Positions 51,598 to 61,300 are shown, numbered from the stretch's first letter. The stretch: 64,000 nt of DNA from Streptomyces sp. CB09001 (GCF_003369795.1 NZ_CP026730.1:558001-622000), one strand, 5' to 3'. Notes: generated by a model from the letters alone, not told the origin. A program made the numbers and translations.

Positions 51598-52422
51598 TCA
51601 CGGGTGTGCCTCCTCCTTCCCGGCCGGGAAGGGCCCCGAATCCAGGTGTCGTCCCGACCTGAAGCCGTCGAGATCCGTTCGCACCGCCGCCATCACCTCG
51701 GTCGGCCTCTGCTGGAGATAGAAGTGGCCGCCCGAGAAGACACGCGTGGCGAATGCGGACGCCGTGTGCTCACCCCACCGGATGAGGTCGTCGTACGACA
51801 CCTGCGGGTCGACGTCCCCGCCGTAGGCGGTGATCGGGCACCGGAGCCTCGTACCCGGGTCGCATCGGTAGGTCTCGGCCGCCCGGAAGTCCGATCGCAT
51901 GGGCGGGATCACGACGGCCAGCATCTCCGCGTCGTCCAGGAGCGCAGGGTCCGTCCCGGACAGCTCGGCCATCTCGGCGATGATGCCCGCGTCGTCCATG
52001 CGGTGCAGGCCCCGGTCCCGTCGGACCGAGGGCGCGGTCCTGCCGGAGGCGATCAGGCCGATGGGTGACGCGCCGTCCGGTTCGCTCTGCAGGCGCAGGC
52101 CGGTCTCGTACGCCACGACCGATCCCATACTGTGTCCGAACAGCGCCAACTCCCGTTCCTTCCATGGAAGCAGGGCCTCGCGGATCCGGTCCGCCAGTTC
52201 CCTGACGTCTTCGACGGCGGCCTCTGCCATGCGGTCCTGGCGGCCCGGGTACTGCACGACCAGCACTTCCGCCACCTGGGACAGTTCGGCGGAGAGCCGG
52301 AAGTACGCGGCGGCCGACCCCCCGGCGTGCGGGAAGCACACCAGGGTCGGTCCGCCGGCCGCGGGATCGTGGTACTGACGTATCCAACCGCTCTGGTCGT
52401 GCCTTCGTACAGCGCCGATCAT
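51598..52422 (-). CDS. Type II thioesterase
   Basis: This is a 274-residue protein from ATG 52422. CFPHAGGSAAAYF, Ser98 in LFGHSMGSVVAYE and GGHFYLQQ supply the oxyanion site, nucleophile and His. It is a stand-alone editing thioesterase of the GrsT/RifR family, removing stalled chains from PKS or NRPS carrier domains. It is convergent with the operon and is the second TE II in the cluster besides the fused one, so the two probably serve different carriers or steps. Confidence 0.92.
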   Translation of the reverse strand: MIGAVRRHDQSGWIRQYHDPAAGGPTLVCFPHAGGSAAAYFRLSAELSQVAEVLVVQYPGRQDRMAEAAVEDVRELADRIREALLPWKERELALFGHSMGSVVAYETGLRLQSEPDGASPIGLIASGRTAPSVRRDRGLHRMDDAGIIAEMAELSGTDPALLDDAEMLAVVIPPMRSDFRAAETYRCDPGTRLRCPITAYGGDVDPQVSYDDLIRWGEHTASAFATRVFSGGHFYLQQRPTEVMAAVRTDLDGFRSGRHLDSGPFPAGKEEAHP

Positions 52423-52592
52423 TGTGGGCTCACCTCGTTCTGAGTTTCGCTTGAGGACATCGACAAGTGGCCCGAACTACCCGACGCATCACGTAAGTCC
52501 CGGGCGGCCGGGGCCGACCGAGTGGCCCCGCCCCGGCACGTGCCCCCGACACACGTTCCTGTCCGGGTATGCCGTCGGCGCCCCCGGCCCCG

Positions 52593-53201
52593 CTACCGCC
52601 TGCCGTGCAGTGTGGACATCTTCTCCACGGCCGCGACGGCCGCAGCCGGATCGTCGGCAATCTCGAACGGTGCCGGAATGGAATTGCGGGTGAATCCGCG
52701 GTCCTGGACTGCGGTGAGGGTGCGCAGCAACGGCGTCCAGAAGTCGTCGACGCCCAGCAGGACCAGGGGCCTGGGGTTCTGTCCGAGGTAGTTGAGGGAA
52801 ACGACCTCGATGACCTCGTCCAAGGTGCCGTACCCTCCGGGCAGGGCGAGGAACGCGTCGGCCAAGTCGAACATGACCTTCTTGCGTTCGAACATGTCCT
52901 CGGTGACCACCAGTTCCTGCTCGGGGGCCATGTCGTCGCGTTCCAGCTCCCGCAGGAAGCGGGGTATCACTCCGGTGACCGGGGCACCGTGGCGCTGCGC
53001 CGAGCGTGCCACTGCCCCCATGACTCCGACCCCGCCGGCGCCGTACACCAGGCGGTGCCCGCGGGTGCCGAGGAGAGCACCGACCTCCTCGGCGTACTCG
53101 ATCACGCGCGGTAGGTGTCCGGGCCTGGCGCCGCAGAAGACCGCCACCGCCAGGCCGCCACCCTGCCCGGTGACCGTGCCGGGTTCCCTGTCGCCTGCCA
53201 T
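52593..53201 (-). CDS. LOG-family protein (nucleoside-5'-monophosphate phosphoribohydrolase-like), first copy
   Basis: This is a 202-residue Rossmann-fold protein from ATG 53201. VFCGARPG, YGAGGVGVMGAVA and the signature MFERKKVMFDLADAFLALPG followed by GYGTLDE include the Arg and the final Glu of PGGxGTxxE, needed for hydrolysis in LOG enzymes. Characterised LOGs release a free base from (cytokinin) nucleoside monophosphates. Older databases call the family 'lysine decarboxylase', which is misleading. It lies 170 bases upstream of the TE II, probably in one transcript. A nucleotide substrate in this pathway is unexplained. Confidence 0.88.
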   Translation of the reverse strand: MAGDREPGTVTGQGGGLAVAVFCGARPGHLPRVIEYAEEVGALLGTRGHRLVYGAGGVGVMGAVARSAQRHGAPVTGVIPRFLRELERDDMAPEQELVVTEDMFERKKVMFDLADAFLALPGGYGTLDEVIEVVSLNYLGQNPRPLVLLGVDDFWTPLLRTLTAVQDRGFTRNSIPAPFEIADDPAAAVAAVEKMSTLHGRR

Positions 53202-53629
53202 CCAAGACCTCCCGATTACCGAAGAGCGGTTGGACGACTCCGTCGAGACGGTCGTCCGAGTGCCGGATCTGCTTGCGGCGATATCCTCGTCGGAGCGCTA
53301 TTCCTGGCCTATCGCAAGGCGATCGACTCCCCATCCCGCGGCCGTGGCGACGTGCGGACGCATCGGTTCGGCGGCCGATAGCGAGCCGATGGCGGGCAAA
53401 AGGCGGCATCCGCGACGTTGCCGGTGACCAGAACACGTCCGTCTCCCGGCCACGGGCCGGAATCCGGTAACCCGACATGGAGCACCTGATGAACAGCCGG
53501 CCTGGCGCACGACCGTCCGAGACCGCTCACGACACCCCCTGGGGGCCTGCTCCCAGCCCTGGTCTCCCCGGGCGGAAGAGGCTTGGAGCACCAGGCCCGC
53601 GGAGCGCCTTCCCTTAGCCGAAGAGTGGT
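53202..53629. other. 428-bp intergenic region between SARP gene end and LOG gene start
   Basis: This region should contain the promoter for the LOG/TE II transcript. A 46-codon open frame at 53477-53617 on the plus strand has no ribosome site and low-complexity composition; I do not call it a gene. No terminator-strength hairpin was seen. Confidence 0.4.
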
Positions 53630-56572
53630 TCAGGACAGTCGCTCCAACAGCTCGAGGAACCTCGCGCCCGCCGCATCGCGATGCTGCCGAAGCACTGGAA
53701 CCGCCTGTTCCAGAAGGACCTTGGCTTCTTCGAACCGGCGCTGCGCGACGTACACCTCGCCCAGACCGCCCCTCGTCCGAGCCACTTCGAGAGGACTTCC
53801 CGTGTCATCCGCGATCGACAGCGCCTTCCGGAAACAGCGGGCCGACTCCGCGAGGTCGTCCCGTACGAGATGGGCGGCGCCCAGGCCTCGCTGAACGTGC
53901 CCTTCACCGACTTCGTCGGCCTGGATCCGAACGATGGACAGCGCCTCGCGGAAATGCGTCAGCGCCACCTCGGGCCGCCCCGCCCCCAGTCGCAGTTCAC
54001 CGAGCCGGACCAGAACCTGAGAGGCCACCCGGGAGCTGCCGGCCTTCCGGCAGGTCTCCAATGCCGCCGTCAACTGCTGTTCCGCCAGGCCGAGGTCGCC
54101 CCTCGCCACGTGGATCTGCGCCACGTTGCACCAGACGTGAGCCTGCCCGACCGGATCCCCCGCGTCGCGGAACAGATCGGCCGCGCGGGCGTAGTCGAGC
54201 AGCGCAGTGTCCAGCAGTCCCTGAGCGTGTCTGCAGAGCGCGATATTGCGCGTGGCCAGGGCCACCCCTTCCGCGTCGCAGAGCTCTTCGAAGAGGGCCA
54301 GCGATTTCTCCAGGAACGGCAGTGCCCGCTCCGTGTGCCGCTGCGAGAGGTAGAGAGAGCCCAGCGAGCAGCGCGTCGCCGCCTCTCCACGCACGTTCCC
54401 GTTCTCCAGCACCACATCCAGGGCCGCCTCGTGGCTCCTCCTCCAGTCGTCGTGGTGTTGACGCACCTCGAACAGGGTCACCAGAGACACCGCCAAGTCC
54501 CAGCACGCCTCGTCGAGTCCGTACTCCTTGGCCGTGTCGACCACGGCCAGCAGTCCCGAGCGCTCCGTGTCCATCCATCGCAGCGGATCCTTCAGCACGT
54601 CGCAAACGACGCTCTCCGAGGGCTCCCACCTGGGTGAATCTCCCCGAACCAGGGCGAAGTCGCCTCCGTGGAGCCGGCGGTGCGCGCGATCGAGCAGCGC
54701 GAGCCAGGCTCCGGCGATCCGGCGAACCACCTCCTGACGCTCCGCCACGGTGAGCCGGCCGCCGGCTTCCCGCAGGAAGATGCGGATCAGATGGGGGAAG
54801 CGATAGCGGGGGATGTCGTTCGGTTCCGCTTCGAGCGGTGTGAGCAGTTGGGCGGCTGCCGCCTCGTCCAGCAGGTCGTGCGCCTCCTCCGTACCTCGAC
54901 CGGTCACCACCGCGGCCATCCAGCCGGGGATCGTCTCCATGGCGAAAAGGCTCAGTCGGCTCAGGAGGCCCTGGAGTTCGGGGCGCAGTCCGTCGTAGGT
55001 CGAGGCGATGGTCGCGCGCACGGCCTGGTCACCACGTATGAGTTCGTCGAGACGCCGCCCCTCGTCCCGGAACCGATGTGCCATGGACGAGACCGACCGG
55101 TGCGGCGCGGCGGCGAGCCGGGCTCCGGCGATGCTGAGCGCCAGCGGCAGACCGTCGAGATGGCGCACCACCTCGGCAACGGCGGCGGGCTCCGCCCGGA
55201 GGCGCTTCTCGCCGACACTCCTCCCTATCAGCTCGATTGCCTCCGGAGGGGTCAACGTATCGAGCCGGACGTTGTCCAACGCGGGAATGCCCGTCTGCGA
55301 CTTGCGGCTGGTCACGAGCACGGCGCAGTCCCGTCCGCCTGGAAGCAGAGGCTGTATCTGCGCCTCGTCGGCGGCATCGTCCAGAACCAGCAGCATGTCG
55401 CGACCGGCGACATGGCTGCGGAACATGGAGGCACGTTCGTCCATACCCTCCGGGATGTCCGCGGGCGGCACGCCCAAGGTACGCAGGAAGTGGTCCAGGA
55501 CCCGACTCGGCGGGACCGCGGATGGCCCACTGCCGTGCAGGTCGTAGTAGAGCTGACCGTCGACGAAGTGCTCGTGCGCCAGCCGGGAGGCGACGTGGAG
55601 CGCGAGCGACGTCTTGCCCACCCCGCCCTGACCGTACACGTTGACCGCGCGGGTTCGGTGGTGGCCGGTCGGCGACGGGCGGTCCAGCAGGGCACCGAGC
55701 GAACGGGTGAGTTCCTCCCTTCCGACGAAATGATCCGTCAGCGGGGGGAGTTGCCTCGGAACGGAGACACCGGCCGGCTGCGTGTACGCGGGGGCGAGTT
55801 CCGGTGCGTCGTTGAGGATTCCGCGCTCGAGGCGGCGGAGTTCGTCGGAGGGTTCCAGGCCAAGGTCGTCGACCATTCGGTCACGGCCCTCGCGGTACAC
55901 CTGAAGGGCGTCGGTGCGTCGCCCGGCCCGGTGCAGCGCAAGCATGAGCTGCCCTCGCAGCTTTTCGCGCAAGGGGTTCTCGGAGACATGCTTCACCAAC
56001 TCGGGAAGCAGCTTCCGTTCGCGGCCCCGAATCAGCTCCACGTCGATGCATTCCTCCAGGACGGTGAGGCGCTCCTCGTTCAGAGCCACGGCCTTCCTGT
56101 GGAGCACCTCGCTGTCGAGGCCGCTCAGGGCCGGCCCTCGCCAAAGGTTCAGAGCGCCGCGGTAGCTGCGGACCGCCAGTTCGAAGTGGCGGGCGTCCCA
56201 CGCCGTTCGTGCCTCGGCGACGAGGCGGGCGAAGTCGTCGAGGTCCCGCTGTCCCGGTGTGAGCACCAGCGAGTAGCCGAAGGGGTGTGTTCTGAGAGTG
56301 TCGCCCATCCCTACGTCGGCCAGGGCGCGGCGGGCGGCGGAGACACATATCTGGATCTGGCTGCGAACGGTCGCCGGGGGATCCTCGCCCCACACCACGT
56401 CGATGATGTCGTCGATGCTCATCGTCTCCCCGGCCCTGCACACGAGTGCTGCCAGTAGGAGTCTCGGTCTTCGCGCGTTGAGTTCCGCGACCACGCCTCC
56501 CCGTGTGACCTCGAATCGGCCGAGAAGCGCGAAGTACGCCATTTGGTCCGTGCTTTGCCCCCGCAGGTTCAT
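53630..56572 (-). CDS. SARP-family pathway regulator with NB-ARC ATPase and TPR domains (AfsR type)
   Basis: This is a 980-residue protein. ATG 56572 (CGGAG upstream) is preferred over upstream frames because the SARP domain begins immediately. Residues about 10-100 form the OmpR-like winged helix (FALLGRFEV, NARRPRLLLAALV, VRSQIQICVSAARRAL). About 105-255 is the bacterial transcriptional activation domain (AYRGALNLWRG-type). About 280-560 is NB-ARC with Walker A YGQGGVGKTSLAL and Walker B MLLVLDDAAD. TPR repeats fill the C-terminus. Such proteins activate antibiotic operons by binding heptameric direct repeats beside -10 boxes. Its own promoter region carries the same 57-bp element as the biosynthetic operon. 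It is most likely the pathway activator. Confidence 0.92.
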   Translation of the reverse strand: MNLRGQSTDQMAYFALLGRFEVTRGGVVAELNARRPRLLLAALVCRAGETMSIDDIIDVVWGEDPPATVRSQIQICVSAARRALADVGMGDTLRTHPFGYSLVLTPGQRDLDDFARLVAEARTAWDARHFELAVRSYRGALNLWRGPALSGLDSEVLHRKAVALNEERLTVLEECIDVELIRGRERKLLPELVKHVSENPLREKLRGQLMLALHRAGRRTDALQVYREGRDRMVDDLGLEPSDELRRLERGILNDAPELAPAYTQPAGVSVPRQLPPLTDHFVGREELTRSLGALLDRPSPTGHHRTRAVNVYGQGGVGKTSLALHVASRLAHEHFVDGQLYYDLHGSGPSAVPPSRVLDHFLRTLGVPPADIPEGMDERASMFRSHVAGRDMLLVLDDAADEAQIQPLLPGGRDCAVLVTSRKSQTGIPALDNVRLDTLTPPEAIELIGRSVGEKRLRAEPAAVAEVVRHLDGLPLALSIAGARLAAAPHRSVSSMAHRFRDEGRRLDELIRGDQAVRATIASTYDGLRPELQGLLSRLSLFAMETIPGWMAAVVTGRGTEEAHDLLDEAAAAQLLTPLEAEPNDIPRYRFPHLIRIFLREAGGRLTVAERQEVVRRIAGAWLALLDRAHRRLHGGDFALVRGDSPRWEPSESVVCDVLKDPLRWMDTERSGLLAVVDTAKEYGLDEACWDLAVSLVTLFEVRQHHDDWRRSHEAALDVVLENGNVRGEAATRCSLGSLYLSQRHTERALPFLEKSLALFEELCDAEGVALATRNIALCRHAQGLLDTALLDYARAADLFRDAGDPVGQAHVWCNVAQIHVARGDLGLAEQQLTAALETCRKAGSSRVASQVLVRLGELRLGAGRPEVALTHFREALSIVRIQADEVGEGHVQRGLGAAHLVRDDLAESARCFRKALSIADDTGSPLEVARTRGGLGEVYVAQRRFEEAKVLLEQAVPVLRQHRDAAGARFLELLERLS

Positions 56573-56929
56573 GACGCTCCGTTGGTGTATCCCTGTCCTG
56601 TGACCACGGCCCGGCAGCGTCCGCGGCTCACGAGACCCCGTCGTGGCGCCGGGACGGATGTTGCTTCCTGTGAGGCGGCGGGATCGCCGGCATCGACTTC
56701 GATCCGGGCGGATCCTGGCAGCGTCGGCTGCCTGGGTCAGCCGGTACGACGGGCACAGTAGCCCGGGGGCGTCGCCGGGTGTGCCGGTCGTTCGCCCCAC
56801 AAGGCGAAGCGGGCGCGGAGACCGGAATCGCTGCCAGGAGCCTGGGCGGGGGCCGACTGCTCGGACGCCGCGCTTCTGTCCCTTCAGTCCGAGGGTGGAG
56901 AAACGCGAAAGGTGGCCGCGCGGAGACCG
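56573..56929. other. Promoter region of the SARP gene, between SARP and AraC genes
   Basis: About 357 bases without a convincing gene. It contains copy 2 of the cluster promoter element. The leader from the presumed start to the SARP ATG is about 175 bases. Confidence 0.5.
56746..56802 (-). promoter_or_regulatory. Cluster promoter element, copy 2 (upstream of the SARP gene)
   Basis: The minus strand here matches 26332-26388 over 57 bases with about eight differences and equal spacing. Similarity weakens quickly outside. The candidate -10 box TACTGT is at 56760-56755 (minus strand). Both copies face the gene they precede. Confidence 0.7.
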
Positions 56930-57898
56930 TCACACCCAGGTGCGGGGGTGGTTCTGTTCGCGCCAGGCCCTCGGTGAGATTCCGTAGGCCCGTTTGAAGA
57001 CCTTGCTGAAGTGGGTCGCGTCCACGAAGCCCCAACTCCGCCCTATCGACGCGACGGTCCGCAGCCGCCCGTTCGGGCCTGCCAGCTCCCGTTTGCATTC
57101 CGCCAGGCGGCGGGCGCGGATCCAGTCGCCGAGGCTGATTCCCGACCGGGACAGCACGGCGTAGAGCTGCCGTACGGAGATGTCGTGCGCGGCGGCGATC
57201 CGGGCCGCCGACAGATCCGGATCGGCCAGGTGCTTCTGGAGGTACTGGGTGATGCGCAGGGTGAGCGTCGCCTCCAAAGGCTCCCTGGCCAGAGCGGAGT
57301 TGCCCTGCTGGGTCGTCAGGACCGCACGCAGGAGCTCGACGCTGGGCTGAACGGCGGCCTCACCGTGCGCGCCGTGGTGCAGCTCGTCGGCGACGGCCAA
57401 TTGGGAGAAGTAGGTGAAGGCGAGGCGTGCCAGGGGGTTGTCGGGCCCCAGGGGCACTGCGGTGACGTCCCGTAACAACCGGTCGGAAAGGGCGAGTGCG
57501 GCCCGGGGGAATCGGATGAAGCGGTGGTCGACTCCGTCGTCGAAGAGCAGAGTATAGGGAGTGATCGATTCGAAGACGGCACAGTCGCCGGCCCTCAGCA
57601 GGCACTGGCGGCCGTTCTGCACCACCATGCTGCTGCCCGCCATCTGAACGCCCAGGGTGACGGCCGGCTCCTCGTCCTCCCGGGCAAGCCGTGCGGTCCG
57701 ACGAAGGGTGACCGCGGTCGCCCGCGCCGAACAGAGCCTGAGGGGCCCGACACCGTTGAGCCCGATACGGACGGAGATGTCCTCCGGCGGCGGGCCGTGG
57801 TCGATGTCGACCGCCACCATGGATTCCCACACCGCGTTGCGGACCACTTCCTCCCGGTCCCGCGGCGGTATGGACGCGGTGTCCAGGACCGGACTCAT
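56930..57898 (-). CDS. AraC-family transcriptional regulator
   Basis: This is a 322-residue protein from ATG 57898. The N-terminal ~190 residues form an AraC-binding-like sensor domain (LRAGDCAVFESITPYTLLF, HRFIRFPRAAL). The C-terminal ~100 residues carry two helix-turn-helices: SAARIAAAHDISVRQLYAVLSRSGISLGDWIRARRL split across the first, then RSWGFVDATHFSKVFKRAYGISPRAWR. It is divergent from the two-component genes. It probably senses a small molecule and regulates cluster genes; the ligand is unknown. Confidence 0.9.
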   Translation of the reverse strand: MSPVLDTASIPPRDREEVVRNAVWESMVAVDIDHGPPPEDISVRIGLNGVGPLRLCSARATAVTLRRTARLAREDEEPAVTLGVQMAGSSMVVQNGRQCLLRAGDCAVFESITPYTLLFDDGVDHRFIRFPRAALALSDRLLRDVTAVPLGPDNPLARLAFTYFSQLAVADELHHGAHGEAAVQPSVELLRAVLTTQQGNSALAREPLEATLTLRITQYLQKHLADPDLSAARIAAAHDISVRQLYAVLSRSGISLGDWIRARRLAECKRELAGPNGRLRTVASIGRSWGFVDATHFSKVFKRAYGISPRAWREQNHPRTWV

Positions 57899-58178
57899 GA
57901 GGCCGACCCTCGTCGGCCTCGGTCATCGTACCGGTCCCTCGGCACCTCCACCTGTAGTCCCACAACACCCCTCTCACCGCGGCCGGTTCCCGTCACCAGT
58001 CTGGCGGGATTCCCTCTCGCCGCGCAACGACTCCGACCGCAGCACAACTCCCCTGTCGTGAGGCGGACTTGAGGACCATGCACCACTGACAAAGTTCCCT
58101 GCACGGACGACACAGTCCTGAGCCCACGAAGTTCCTACAGTCCATGGACGAACTCGGAGAAGGGGCGTCGCACACCTC
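57899..58178. promoter_or_regulatory. Divergent promoter region, AraC gene / sensor kinase gene
   Basis: A 280-base spacer between divergent starts must hold both promoters. The purine-rich GGAGAAGGGG at about 58156-58165 is 13 bases from the kinase start, a rather long ribosome-site spacing. No clear palindrome was found. Confidence 0.4.
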
Positions 58179-60587
58179 ATGTGGCATTGGGGGGACCGGT
58201 TGGAGCCGGACGGACCCGCTCAGCATGCGGACGGCCCCAGGTCGAGCGAGCGTCAGCTGACCCTCACCCTCGAGCGGTACGGAGTGGGGCTCCGGTCCAC
58301 CGTCTTCTGCCTCTGCGGTGCGCTGGGAGTCGTCTCGGCGGACCCGGCGAATGTCCCCCTGGCCCTGACTCTGCTCGTACCCGCCCTTCTCGCGTGCTGC
58401 GTACACCTGCGCTCGTTGCGCCGCCCACTCCCTCCCGCTCTGCTGTGGATGACGGATGCCGCCGTGGTAGTGCTGACGGGGCTGTCCCAGCCCCTGCTCG
58501 GCGGTGACGTCGCGGATGTGATGGTGGAGGCGATCGTCGGGATCAGCGCCATCACTTTCCAGCACGAGTGGGCGACACGTCCGGTGGCCGGGTTCGCCCT
58601 GGCCGCGCTGGGGGCCGGCGTCTGCGCGCTGGGCGACGCGCTCTCATCGCCCACGCACGGCGTCGAGTCGGTCCCCCTGACGCGCATGCTTGTGGAGGTG
58701 GGTCTGTCCAGGGGTGCCTATCTCATCGTCCGGGCGCGGGCCAGGGCGGCCGACCGGGCGGCCGCCGCCAGGGCCGCGCTGCGCCGGGAGGCCGAGGTCG
58801 CGGCCGCGCGAAGGGCGACTGAGCGCGAGCACCTGGCCACCCTGCACGATACGGCGTGCGCCACGCTGCTGATGGTCTCCCAGGGCGACGGCCAGGACTG
58901 GTCATGGCTGCCGCTGCGCGCCACCCGGGATCTGGAGGCGTTGTCCGCCATGCCCGGATTCGGGACGGAGAGCATTGATCTCTCGGTTCTTCTCGGCTGT
59001 GTGCCCGAGGGCGAGGGTCAGGCCGGGGTGCACGTCAAATTGCTCGTCAACGGCCCGCTGGCGATTCCGTCCGGCCCTGGGCTCGCGATATTCAAGGGGG
59101 TCCGGGAGGCCGTCGCCAATGTGGCACGCCATGCCGGGGTGCGCGATGCGGAGCTGAGGGCGTGGACGGAGGACGGGGTCATCGTCGTCGAACTGTCCGA
59201 TGCGGGACGGGGCTTCACTCCGGAGTCCGTGCCCGCACGGCGCAGGGGCATCTCCGCTTCCATCGTCGGCAGGATGAACGCGGTCGGAGGCTCCGTGTCC
59301 GTCACCTCGCAGCCCGGCGCCGGGACCCGCGTTCAGTGGCGCTGGCAGGGCCGGCCTCCGGCATCACCGGCGGGGGAAGGAGCGAGGGCCACGGGCGTAC
59401 CGGGTCCACCCGGCGCACGGGCACGACGTACAGCTGTCGTTCGCTTCATCCGCGGGCAGTTGCTTCATGGGGCCCAATTGGCGGCACTGGTGATCAGTCT
59501 GGTGGCTCAGTTCTCCATCTCGCTGCGCCAACTCACGGTTCACCAGGACGTGTATGAACCCGCGTGGGCACAGACAGCGGCCTTCATCTGTCTCGCCGCT
59601 GTCGCCGCGACCGGGGGCGCCTGCCTGCTGCGTGGCAGGCGGATTCCGCCAGGGGTACGCGGCTGGAGCGTGGGCGCGGTGCTGACGGTCTCGGCCACCG
59701 GCGCGCTCACGCTCCCGCCGGAACGCCTGACAGGTCCGGAGGACTGGGTGTTCGGACTGATCGGCTGGCACGCGTTGCTCCTGCTGGCGGACCTTCGGGT
59801 CAGGGTCCTCGCGGCGTTCCTCGGGGCGCATGTCGGGTTCAACGTGCTGACCATGTTCCTCCTGGGGTCGCCGACCGCCGCGGAGTCGACTGCCATGGGT
59901 ATCGCGACCATATCCATCTGCGGCTTCCAGTTCTCCGTCGGTGTGCTGCTGATGCATCTGCTCGACGATGCGGCGCCGGCAGCGGGGAGCGCGGCCGTGC
60001 GGGAGGAGGAACTGCGTACCCGGGAACGTATTCATGACGGCATGCAGCACGATCACAGAGAGCGCTACCGCGCCCTGACAGCCACGACGGTACCGCTGCT
60101 GGCGGGCCTCGGCCACGGCGTGCTGAGCCCTCATGATGACGACGTCAGGTTGCGGTGCGGTGTGGAAGCCGCCCGAATGCGCCGGTTGTTCGCGGAGAGC
60201 GATGCCGTCTCCGACCCGTTGCTGAACGAGTTGCGGGCCTGTGTCGAGGTGGCCGAGCACCAGGGAGTGACGGTGAGCCTGGCCATAAGGGGCCGGCAAA
60301 AGGAGGTGCCTGTGGAAGTGCGCAGGAAATTGATCGACCCGGTGGCAGTGGTCCTCGGCCATACCCGCTCGACCGCACGGGTGACCGTCGTATGGGCTCG
60401 CCGGGCGGTACGGGTGAGTGTCGTCGGCCAGGACTGCGCCGGCGGCTGCCGCACGGGCGAACCCGTTCGCGCGCACGGCCGTGCCACGGCCGGGAAGGTG
60501 ACCTTGGCAGGAGCCGCGCGCGGCGGGAGTGTGTGGGTGGAAGCGATCTGGGAAGCGCCGGCTGCCTCCGGAGCCGACCTGCCATGA
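58179..60587 (+). CDS. Tandem membrane sensor histidine kinase, second half degenerate
   Basis: This is an 802-residue protein from ATG 58179. The first half has about five membrane helices (residues 35-180), a coiled segment, a HisKA_3-like phosphoacceptor (EREHLATLHDTACATLL), an ATPase N-box (EAVANVARHAG) and G-box (LSDAGRGF). A second set of about five helices (about 430-600) follows, then RERIHDGMQHDHRERYRAL and a domain with ATPase-like spacing but no N-box or G-box. It therefore looks like two kinase genes fused, with the second half a sensor or pseudokinase. The response regulator overlaps by four bases, making a matched pair. It may respond to an envelope signal and control the cluster. 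Confidence 0.82.
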   Translation: MWHWGDRLEPDGPAQHADGPRSSERQLTLTLERYGVGLRSTVFCLCGALGVVSADPANVPLALTLLVPALLACCVHLRSLRRPLPPALLWMTDAAVVVLTGLSQPLLGGDVADVMVEAIVGISAITFQHEWATRPVAGFALAALGAGVCALGDALSSPTHGVESVPLTRMLVEVGLSRGAYLIVRARARAADRAAAARAALRREAEVAAARRATEREHLATLHDTACATLLMVSQGDGQDWSWLPLRATRDLEALSAMPGFGTESIDLSVLLGCVPEGEGQAGVHVKLLVNGPLAIPSGPGLAIFKGVREAVANVARHAGVRDAELRAWTEDGVIVVELSDAGRGFTPESVPARRRGISASIVGRMNAVGGSVSVTSQPGAGTRVQWRWQGRPPASPAGEGARATGVPGPPGARARRTAVVRFIRGQLLHGAQLAALVISLVAQFSISLRQLTVHQDVYEPAWAQTAAFICLAAVAATGGACLLRGRRIPPGVRGWSVGAVLTVSATGALTLPPERLTGPEDWVFGLIGWHALLLLADLRVRVLAAFLGAHVGFNVLTMFLLGSPTAAESTAMGIATISICGFQFSVGVLLMHLLDDAAPAAGSAAVREEELRTRERIHDGMQHDHRERYRALTATTVPLLAGLGHGVLSPHDDDVRLRCGVEAARMRRLFAESDAVSDPLLNELRACVEVAEHQGVTVSLAIRGRQKEVPVEVRRKLIDPVAVVLGHTRSTARVTVVWARRAVRVSVVGQDCAGGCRTGEPVRAHGRATAGKVTLAGAARGGSVWVEAIWEAPAASGADLP

Positions 60588-61240
60588 CCGACAACTCCCC
60601 GGTGAGCGTGATCGCCATCGACGACCACCCCGCCATCCTTTCGGGGGTGGAGGCGTGGTGCGCCGCGTCGCGGCGTCCCATCACCGTGGTCGCGACCAGC
60701 AACTCGGTCCAGGACGCCTGGACCGCGCCCGGCAGTACGGCCGATGTCGTCATCCTGGATCTGCAACTCAACGAAGGCGGCCCCGTCTTCGGCAGCCTCC
60801 GCCGACTCGTCGATGCCGGGCGGCAGGTTGTCGTGTATTCGATGCGTGACGACGAGACGACGGCGGTCAGCTGTCTCGATCTGGGAGCCGCGACGTTCCT
60901 GACCAAGAACGAGGGCCGAGATCACCTGGTCGAGGCGACCCTGGCAGCAGCCGACGAGCGACCGTACATGCCGCCTGCGCTCGCCGGAGCGCTGGGGACG
61001 AACGCTCGTGCGGACCGCCCCCGGCTCTCCGTGCGCGAGGAGAACGTGCTGATCGAGTGGTTCCAGTCCGAGTCGAAGGAGTTGGTCGCGCAGCGGCTCA
61101 ACATCTCGGTACGGACGGTCAACTCGTACCTGGACAGGGTGCGGATCAAGTACGCGAACGTCGGCCGCCCGGCGCGGACCAAGGCGAGCCTGGTGGCACG
61201 CGCCATCCAGGACGGCCTGGTCGACGTGGAGGACCTCTGA
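60584..61240 (+). CDS. NarL/LuxR-type response regulator
   Basis: This is a 218-residue protein; ATG 60584 overlaps the kinase stop (ATGA). The receiver domain has IDDHPAIL (acidic pair), VVILDLQLNEGG (phosphorylated Asp), YSMRDDE and FLTKNEG (Lys). The LuxR helix-turn-helix is ESKELVAQRLNISVRTVNSY. It should be phosphorylated by the tandem kinase and bind promoters in or outside the cluster. The gene ends 60 bases from the convergent adenylation-domain gene. Confidence 0.92.
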   Translation: MTDNSPVSVIAIDDHPAILSGVEAWCAASRRPITVVATSNSVQDAWTAPGSTADVVILDLQLNEGGPVFGSLRRLVDAGRQVVVYSMRDDETTAVSCLDLGAATFLTKNEGRDHLVEATLAAADERPYMPPALAGALGTNARADRPRLSVREENVLIEWFQSESKELVAQRLNISVRTVNSYLDRVRIKYANVGRPARTKASLVARAIQDGLVDVEDL

Positions 61241-61300
61241 GGACGAGCAGGGGACGACGCCTGACTCACGGAGGTGGCCGAACGACCGTCCCGGCGGCAC

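Noticed and set aside
52593..53201. Calling the LOG proteins lysine decarboxylases
   Set aside because: The old family label is historical. The PGGxGTxxE signature and size (about 200 residues) match phosphoribohydrolase-like LOG proteins, and no PLP-binding Lys motif is present.
53477..53617. A 46-codon plus-strand open frame before the SARP gene end
   Set aside because: No ribosome site, Pro/Gly/Arg-rich composition, no motif, and antisense to the direction of neighbouring transcripts.
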